A stretch of 10,583 bases of DNA from Alphaproteobacteria bacterium (GTDB lineage: Bacteria; Pseudomonadota; Alphaproteobacteria; Caulobacterales; Caulobacteraceae), in contig JAHINZ010000059.1 in assembly GCA_018895795.1 (NCBI GenBank), positions 1-10,583 of the forward strand, written 5' to 3'. A model generated the notes under the pieces. It was given only the letters and a program-made list of their open reading frames with translations, ran no database searches and was not told the DNA's origin. Shown here piece after piece: positions 7,341 through 10,583 of this stretch. The translations under genes were made by a program, and so were the position numbers. How positions within the stretch are numbered: the first letter of the stretch is position 1; each line of letters begins with the position of its first letter.

Positions 7341-7390
7341 CGGACCCTACCCCTCCCCCGGCCCCCCTTCACCGGGCAGAGGTCGGGGGC

Positions 7391-7427
7391 GGTTCGCCGC
7401 GTCATCCCCCCCCGATGACGGCGAACC
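7391..7427. repeat. Hairpin 1 downstream of nodT
   Basis: Left arm GGTTCGCCGCGTCATC (7391-7406) pairs with right arm GATGACGGCGAACC (7414-7427): 14 base pairs with a two-base bulge (CG) around a loop of seven C residues. It starts 51 nt after the nodT stop. It may slow RNase digestion or help end transcription of the pump operon, but there is no T-run after it, so I do not call a classical terminator. Confidence 0.6.
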
Positions 7428-7472
7428 GGAAGAGGCGCGCGCCTCCCCCCAACCCCGGCGCGCGCCTCTTCC
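7428..7472. repeat. Hairpin 2 downstream of nodT, 16-bp perfect stem
   Basis: GGAAGAGGCGCGCGCC (7428-7443) and GGCGCGCGCCTCTTCC (7457-7472) are perfect inverted repeats around a 13-nt loop of C and A. The hairpin abuts hairpin 1 with no gap. On the plus strand it is followed by CCCTCTTTCC, a poor U-tract. It is a possible transcription end for nodT, since the next gene is convergent and starts only about 140 bp further on. Confidence 0.65.
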
Positions 7473-7483
7473 CCCTCTTTCCA

Positions 7484-7597
7484 GATCCTCCCCCTCTGGG
7501 GGAGGTGGCCCGGAGGGCCGAAGGGGGCCAGCGCGGCGTTCGCCCAGAGGGCCCCCTCAGGCGGCTTCGCCGACAGCTCCCCCTGAGGGGGAGCATC
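7484..7597. repeat. 114-bp dispersed-type inverted-repeat element between convergent genes
   Basis: The element starts GATCCTCCCCCTCTGGGGG and its end, read on the other strand, starts GATGCTCCCCCTCAGGGGG. The outer ~26 bases match with only a few differences, and a run of G/C (GGGGGCC near 7523-7529, GGCCCCC near 7550-7557) closes an inner stem. Each end also folds alone: CCTCCCCC-TCT-GGGGGAGG at 7487-7505 and GCTCCCCC-TGA-GGGGGAGC at 7576-7594. Such C-rich/G-rich palindromic units are common between genes in alphaproteobacterial genomes. It carries no coding region and is too short for an autonomous insertion sequence; it could be a non-autonomous repeat and may serve as a bidirectional terminator for nodT and lrp, which end on either side. 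No clear target-site duplication is seen. Confidence 0.65.
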
Positions 7598-7610
7598 CGT
7601 TTTCACAGTC

Positions 7611-8078
7611 CTACAACGGCAATCGCGCCGTGCTCTTGACCTCTTCCAGCACCGCATAGGTCCGGGTCTCGCGCACGCCGGGCATCTTGACCAGAATGTC
7701 GCCGAGGAAGCCGCGATAGGCGTCCATGTCCTTGACGCGGGCCTTGATCAGATAGTCGAAGCCGCCGGCCACCATGTGGCATTCCAGGATCTCGGGCGCG
7801 CGGCGGGCGGCGGCGGCGAACTCGTCGAACACGTCGCCGGTCGTGCGCTCCAGCATGACCTCGACGAAAATCAGCAGGGCCAGGTCGATCTTGGCCGGGT
7901 CCAGCAGGGCCGCATAGCCGGTGATAAAACCACGCTCGCGCAGCCGCCGCACCCGGTCGAAGGTGGCGGCCGGCGACAGGTTGCACTGTTTGGCCAGCTC
8001 GGCATTGGTGATGCGGCCGTCGGCCTGCAGCACCCGCAGCAGACGGCGATCGGTGTCATCCAGAGCGGAGGCGGCCAT
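7611..8078 (-). CDS. Lrp/AsnC-family regulator next to putA (PutR-like)
   Basis: A 155-residue feast/famine regulator of normal Lrp/AsnC length. Residues 6-60 form the N-terminal helix-turn-helix (LDDTDRRLLRVLQADGRITN, then AELAKQCNLSPAATFDRVRRL, shown here by key segments), and residues about 66-140 the RAM effector/oligomerisation domain, with the hallmark GGFDYLIKARVKD at 105-117. Such proteins bind DNA as dimers to octamers and respond to amino acids. It is divergent from putA with a 430-bp spacer. In Agrobacterium and Rhodobacter an Lrp-type protein in this position, PutR, activates putA in response to proline, and I infer the same role. The start at 8078 has only a weak AAAGA-like ribosome-binding site, but it gives the expected distance to the HTH. 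The stop lies 13 nt from the inverted-repeat element at 7484-7597. It may regulate itself through the repeat at 8118-8136. Confidence 0.92.
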   Translation of the reverse strand: MAASALDDTDRRLLRVLQADGRITNAELAKQCNLSPAATFDRVRRLRERGFITGYAALLDPAKIDLALLIFVEVMLERTTGDVFDEFAAAARRAPEILECHMVAGGFDYLIKARVKDMDAYRGFLGDILVKMPGVRETRTYAVLEEVKSTARLPL

Positions 8079-8117
8079 TGACGTCTTTCATCGAAGATTG
8101 TTCGGAAGATCACCATA

Positions 8118-8136
8118 ACAAACAAAGCACATTCGG
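8118..8136 (+). promoter_or_regulatory. 19-bp repeat copy 1, near lrp start (candidate Lrp/PutR site)
   Basis: ACAAACAAAGCACATTCGG lies 40-58 nt upstream of the lrp start codon. It matches copy 2 at 8439-8457 in 17 of 19 positions and in the same orientation. Its AAGCACATT core resembles the left half of the E. coli Lrp consensus YAGHAWATTWTDCTR. Position suggests autoregulation, which is an inference. Confidence 0.45.
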
Positions 8137-8217
8137 GAACCTTGACTGTAAACCCTCGCTTCCCTTGGGTCGCCGGACATTCGTTTCTTCAGACGACCCC
8201 GGCCCCTTGATGGACCT

Positions 8218-8239
8218 GTCCCCGTCCTGAAGCGGGGAC
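8218..8239. repeat. Small hairpin in the lrp-putA spacer
   Basis: GTCCCCG (8218-8224) and CGGGGAC (8233-8239) form a perfect 7-bp stem around TCCTGAAG. It has the look of a dispersed intergenic palindrome, not of a terminator, since both flanking genes point away from it. Confidence 0.4.
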
Positions 8240-8438
8240 AACCACGGCGCCTTCCCCCGAGCGCGCCGTCCAGGGCGGAGGGGACGCGCGGCCTCCCCCC
8301 TCGTCGCGTCCCTTCCCACCCCGCCTTTTCAGCGCCATCCTACCCCCCGATCCCGCGCCGCGCCGATCGGCGTCGGCGGCTGGAGCAAACTGGTCCATAT
8401 CGCCGCGTTCTCTGAATATCATTCGGTCAAGCAGCTCT

Positions 8439-8457
8439 ACAAACGAAGCACATTTGG
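8439..8457 (+). promoter_or_regulatory. 19-bp repeat copy 2, upstream of putA (candidate Lrp/PutR site)
   Basis: ACAAACGAAGCACATTTGG lies 52-70 nt before the putA start. The overlapping 15-mer AAGCACATTTGGCTG (8446-8460) fits the E. coli Lrp consensus YAGHAWATTWTDCTR at 12 of 15 positions and has AGC-N7-GCT symmetry. It sits directly upstream of CCTATACC (8468-8475), a reasonable Caulobacter -10 with no properly spaced -35, an arrangement expected of an activator-dependent promoter. Binding by the adjacent Lrp-type protein is inferred. Confidence 0.5.
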
Positions 8458-8508
8458 CTGGACCGCACCTATACCGATGATCTCTCCTTCCAATCCTAGG
8501 GCAAGCGC

Positions 8509-10583
8509 ATGACCGACTGGGACAGCCTCGACGCCGGCAAATATCGCGACGAGGCGGCGGTGATCGCCGATCTTCTGGCCGCCGCGCCGCTGAGCCTGGA
8601 AGACCGCGCCGCCGTCCGCGCCGAGGCCGAGGCCCTGGTGCGCGGCGCCCGCCGATCGGTCCGCAAACAGGGCGTAGTCGAAAGCTTCCTGCAGGAGTTC
8701 AGCCTGGGCACCCGCGAGGGCCTGGCCCTGATGTGTCTGGCCGAGGCCCTGCTGCGCACCCCCGACGACGACACCCGCGACAAGCTGATCGCCGAGAAGA
8801 TCGGCTCGGCCGACTGGGCCTCGCACCTGGGCGGCAGCGACAGCCTGTTCGTCAACGCCTCGACCTGGGGCCTGATGCTGACCGGCAAGATCGTCGAGCC
8901 CGACGACGAGGCGCAAAGGGACCTGCCCGGCTTCATCAAGAAGATCGCCGGCCGCCTGGGCGAACCGGTGATCCGCGCCGCCGTCGGCCAGGCCATCCGC
9001 ATCATGGGCGAGCAATTCGTCCTTGGACGAACCATCGAGGCGGCCATCAAGCGCGCCGCCCAGGCCGGCGACATGTGCAGCTTCGACATGCTGGGCGAAG
9101 GGGCCCGCACCGCCGCCGACGCCGCCCGCTACGAAAAATCCTATGCCGACGCCATCGAGACCGTGGGCAAGCTGTCCAACAAGGTGGGTCCCGAGGCCGG
9201 TCACGGCGTGTCGGTGAAGCTGTCGGCCCTGTGCCCGCGCTATGAAGCCACCCACGAAGACCGCGTGTGGGAGGAGCTCTATCCCCGCATCCTGCGCCTG
9301 GCGCTCATTGCGGCCCAGTACGACATCAACTTCACGATCGACGCCGAGGAAGCCGATCGCCTGGCCCTGTCGCTGAAGCTGCTGGACCGCCTGTGCCGCG
9401 AGCCGGACCTTGGCGCATGGACCGGTCTGGGCCTGGCCGTTCAGGCCTATCAGAAGCGCTGCCCCGAGGTGATCGCCCGCCTGTCGGCCCTGTCGCAGGA
9501 GACCGGCCGCCGCCTGATGGTCCGCCTGGTCAAGGGCGCCTATTGGGACAGCGAGATCAAGCGCGCCCAGGTCGCCGGCCGCCCGGACTATCCGGTCTAT
9601 TCCACCAAGCCCGCCACCGACCTGTCCTACCTGGTCTGCGCCAAGGCCCTGATCGCCGCCGCGCCGCATCTCTACGCCCAGTTCGCCACCCACAACGCCC
9701 ACACCCTGGCGGCCGTGGTGCGGATGGCCAAGAACGCCGGCGTCAAGATCGAGCACCAGCGCCTGCACGGCATGGGCGAGGCGCTCTACAAGGCCGCCGA
9801 CGACCTCTATGACGGCGTCACCCTGCGGGCCTACGCGCCGGTCGGCGGCCACGAGGACCTGCTGCCCTATCTGGTCCGCCGCCTGCTGGAGAACGGCGCC
9901 AATACCAGCTTCGTCCACGCCCTGCTCGACGAGCGGGTGCCGGTGGAAAAGGTGGTGGTCGATCCGATCGACGCGGTCGAGGCCCATCCCGATCGCCACG
10001 CCAAGATCCCGACCCCGATCGAGGTCTATGGCCCGCGACGCCGCAACAGCGCCGGAATCGACCTCTCCATCCAGGCCGAGCGTGACCGCCTGACGGCCGC
10101 CGTCGCGGCGCTGGACCCCACCACCCTGTCGGCCGGTCCGCTGATCGGCGGCGTCCTGGCGGTGGGCGGAACGCCCCTGCCCGTGGTCAGCCCCACCGAC
10201 CATGGCCGCGTGGTCGGCGCGGTCTCCGAAACCCAGCTGCCCCAGATCGACCAGGCCTTCAGGCTGGCGCGCGCCGCCCAGCCGGCCTGGGATCGGGCGG
10301 GCGGCGCCGCGCGCGCCAAGGTGCTGCGGGCCATGGCCGACGCCCTGGAAACCCACATCGACCGCCTGATCGCCATCCTGTCGCGCGAAGCCGGCAAGAG
10401 CCTGGCCGACGGGATCGCCGAGGTGCGCGAGGCCGTCGACTTCTGCCGCTACTACGCGGTGCTGGCCGAGGATCAGTTCGGCGCGGGCGAGGTGCTGAAG
10501 GGCCCGGTGGGCGAGACCAACACCCTGCGCCTGGCCGGGCGCGGCGTGTTTGTCTGCATCAGCCCGTGGAACTTCCCGCTGGC
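8509..10583 (+). CDS. putA: Bifunctional proline dehydrogenase / P5C dehydrogenase PutA, N-terminal 691 residues
   Basis: PutA oxidises proline to glutamate in two steps: FAD-dependent proline dehydrogenase, then NAD-dependent glutamate-semialdehyde dehydrogenase, with channelling between them. The frame is open from ATG 8509 (AGGG ribosome-binding site at 8498-8501) to the window edge; the gene continues. Residues about 10-130 form the alpha-helical arm region (EKIGSADWASHLG). About 150-470 is the proline dehydrogenase barrel: MGEQFVLGRTIEAA, SVKLSALCPRYE with Lys237 (E. coli Lys329), FTIDAEEADRL with Asp278 (Asp370), RLMVRLVKGAYWDSEIKRAQ, FATHNAHTLA, and YLVRRLLENGANTSF with Arg457/Arg458 (Arg555/556, substrate carboxylate). 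After a linker the aldehyde dehydrogenase domain begins near 540 and reaches GRGVFVCISPWNFPL at the edge. It starts without the ~50-residue ribbon-helix-helix domain of E. coli PutA, so it should not bind DNA; control is likely by the adjacent Lrp protein. Confidence 0.97.
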   Translation, partial: MTDWDSLDAGKYRDEAAVIADLLAAAPLSLEDRAAVRAEAEALVRGARRSVRKQGVVESFLQEFSLGTREGLALMCLAEALLRTPDDDTRDKLIAEKIGSADWASHLGGSDSLFVNASTWGLMLTGKIVEPDDEAQRDLPGFIKKIAGRLGEPVIRAAVGQAIRIMGEQFVLGRTIEAAIKRAAQAGDMCSFDMLGEGARTAADAARYEKSYADAIETVGKLSNKVGPEAGHGVSVKLSALCPRYEATHEDRVWEELYPRILRLALIAAQYDINFTIDAEEADRLALSLKLLDRLCREPDLGAWTGLGLAVQAYQKRCPEVIARLSALSQETGRRLMVRLVKGAYWDSEIKRAQVAGRPDYPVYSTKPATDLSYLVCAKALIAAAPHLYAQFATHNAHTLAAVVRMAKNAGVKIEHQRLHGMGEALYKAADDLYDGVTLRAYAPVGGHEDLLPYLVRRLLENGANTSFVHALLDERVPVEKVVVDPIDAVEAHPDRHAKIPTPIEVYGPRRRNSAGIDLSIQAERDRLTAAVAALDPTTLSAGPLIGGVLAVGGTPLPVVSPTDHGRVVGAVSETQLPQIDQAFRLARAAQPAWDRAGGAARAKVLRAMADALETHIDRLIAILSREAGKSLADGIAEVREAVDFCRYYAVLAEDQFGAGEVLKGPVGETNTLRLAGRGVFVCISPWNFPL

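Larger units (their letters stand above)
8079..8508. other. lrp-putA divergent spacer, regulatory and repeat content, no gene seen
   Basis: This 430-bp stretch carries the two 19-bp direct repeats near its ends and a C/G-rich middle (about 8190-8380). The middle holds a small hairpin GTCCCCG-N8-CGGGGAC (8218-8239) and a 12-bp palindrome CGCCGATCGGCG (8361-8372). Minus-strand ORFs of 69-77 codons in the middle lack ribosome-binding sites and show no family pattern, so I treat the region as non-coding. The middle may be repeat-derived sequence that has lengthened the spacer between the two promoters. Confidence 0.55.

Noticed and set aside
7484..7597. CRISPR array or complete insertion sequence
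   Set aside because: There are no regularly spaced direct repeats and no transposase; the structure is one inverted-repeat unit of 114 bp.
8110..8422. Small minus-strand ORFs of 69 and 77 codons between lrp and putA
   Set aside because: No ribosome-binding sites and no recognisable motif. The two overlap in different frames, and the sequence holds palindromes and a candidate operator, which fits non-coding DNA better.
8437..10356. Long minus-strand ORF (639 codons) opposite putA
   Set aside because: It is a shadow of the third-position GC bias of putA on the other strand. The opposite frame has full PutA homology with all catalytic residues, while this one is a Gly/Ala/Gln/His-rich composition with no family pattern.

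Overview
The window looks like chromosomal DNA from Caulobacter or a very close relative (Alphaproteobacteria, Caulobacterales). The coding parts are GC-rich. The flagellin N-terminus begins MALNSINTNSGAMIALQNLN, as Caulobacter flagellins do, and the block tetR-type regulator / acrA-acrB-nodT / lrp / putA matches the TipR-controlled AcrAB-NodT region of Caulobacter crescentus. The species assignment rests on recognition of protein families, not on a search.

Layout, left to right. (1) 1-282, minus strand: 5' end of a flagellin gene running off the left edge. (2) 283-795: a non-coding gap with an AT-rich stretch (about 33% GC over 361-480) and an FlbD-type site candidate near the flagellin start. 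(3) 796-1392, minus: TetR-family repressor, TipR-like. (4) 1393-1580: divergent control region with a Caulobacter-type housekeeping promoter and, just downstream, a perfect 22-bp palindrome that is the obvious repressor operator. (5) 1581-7340, plus: a tightly packed tripartite efflux operon: AcrA-like periplasmic adaptor lipoprotein, AcrB-like RND transporter, NodT-like outer-membrane factor lipoprotein. (6) 7341-7610: two strong hairpins followed by a 114-bp inverted-repeat element of dispersed-repeat type, between convergent genes. (7) 7611-8078, minus: Lrp/AsnC regulator. (8) 8079-8508: divergent lrp-putA spacer holding two near-identical 19-bp direct repeats, one near each gene. (9) 8509 to the right edge, plus: first 691 residues of bifunctional proline utilisation protein PutA.

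How the genes work together: TipR probably represses acrA-acrB-nodT and possibly itself from the shared palindrome until an inducing ligand is bound. The three pump genes would form an inner-membrane-to-outer-membrane drug efflux channel. The Lrp-type protein is in the position of PutR, the proline-responsive activator of putA. PutA here lacks the N-terminal DNA-binding domain that lets E. coli PutA regulate itself, which fits control by the neighbouring Lrp protein.

The main surprise is acrB. The reading frame is broken at about 4371-4373, exactly in the linker between the two homologous halves of the transporter. This gives two ORFs of 553 and 513 codons that overlap in an ATGGTGA stop/start junction. 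It is either a recent inactivating deletion, a sequencing or assembly error, or a pump made as two half-transporters. Apart from this break, the window is conventional; I see no RNA genes, CRISPR array, transposase or phage genes.
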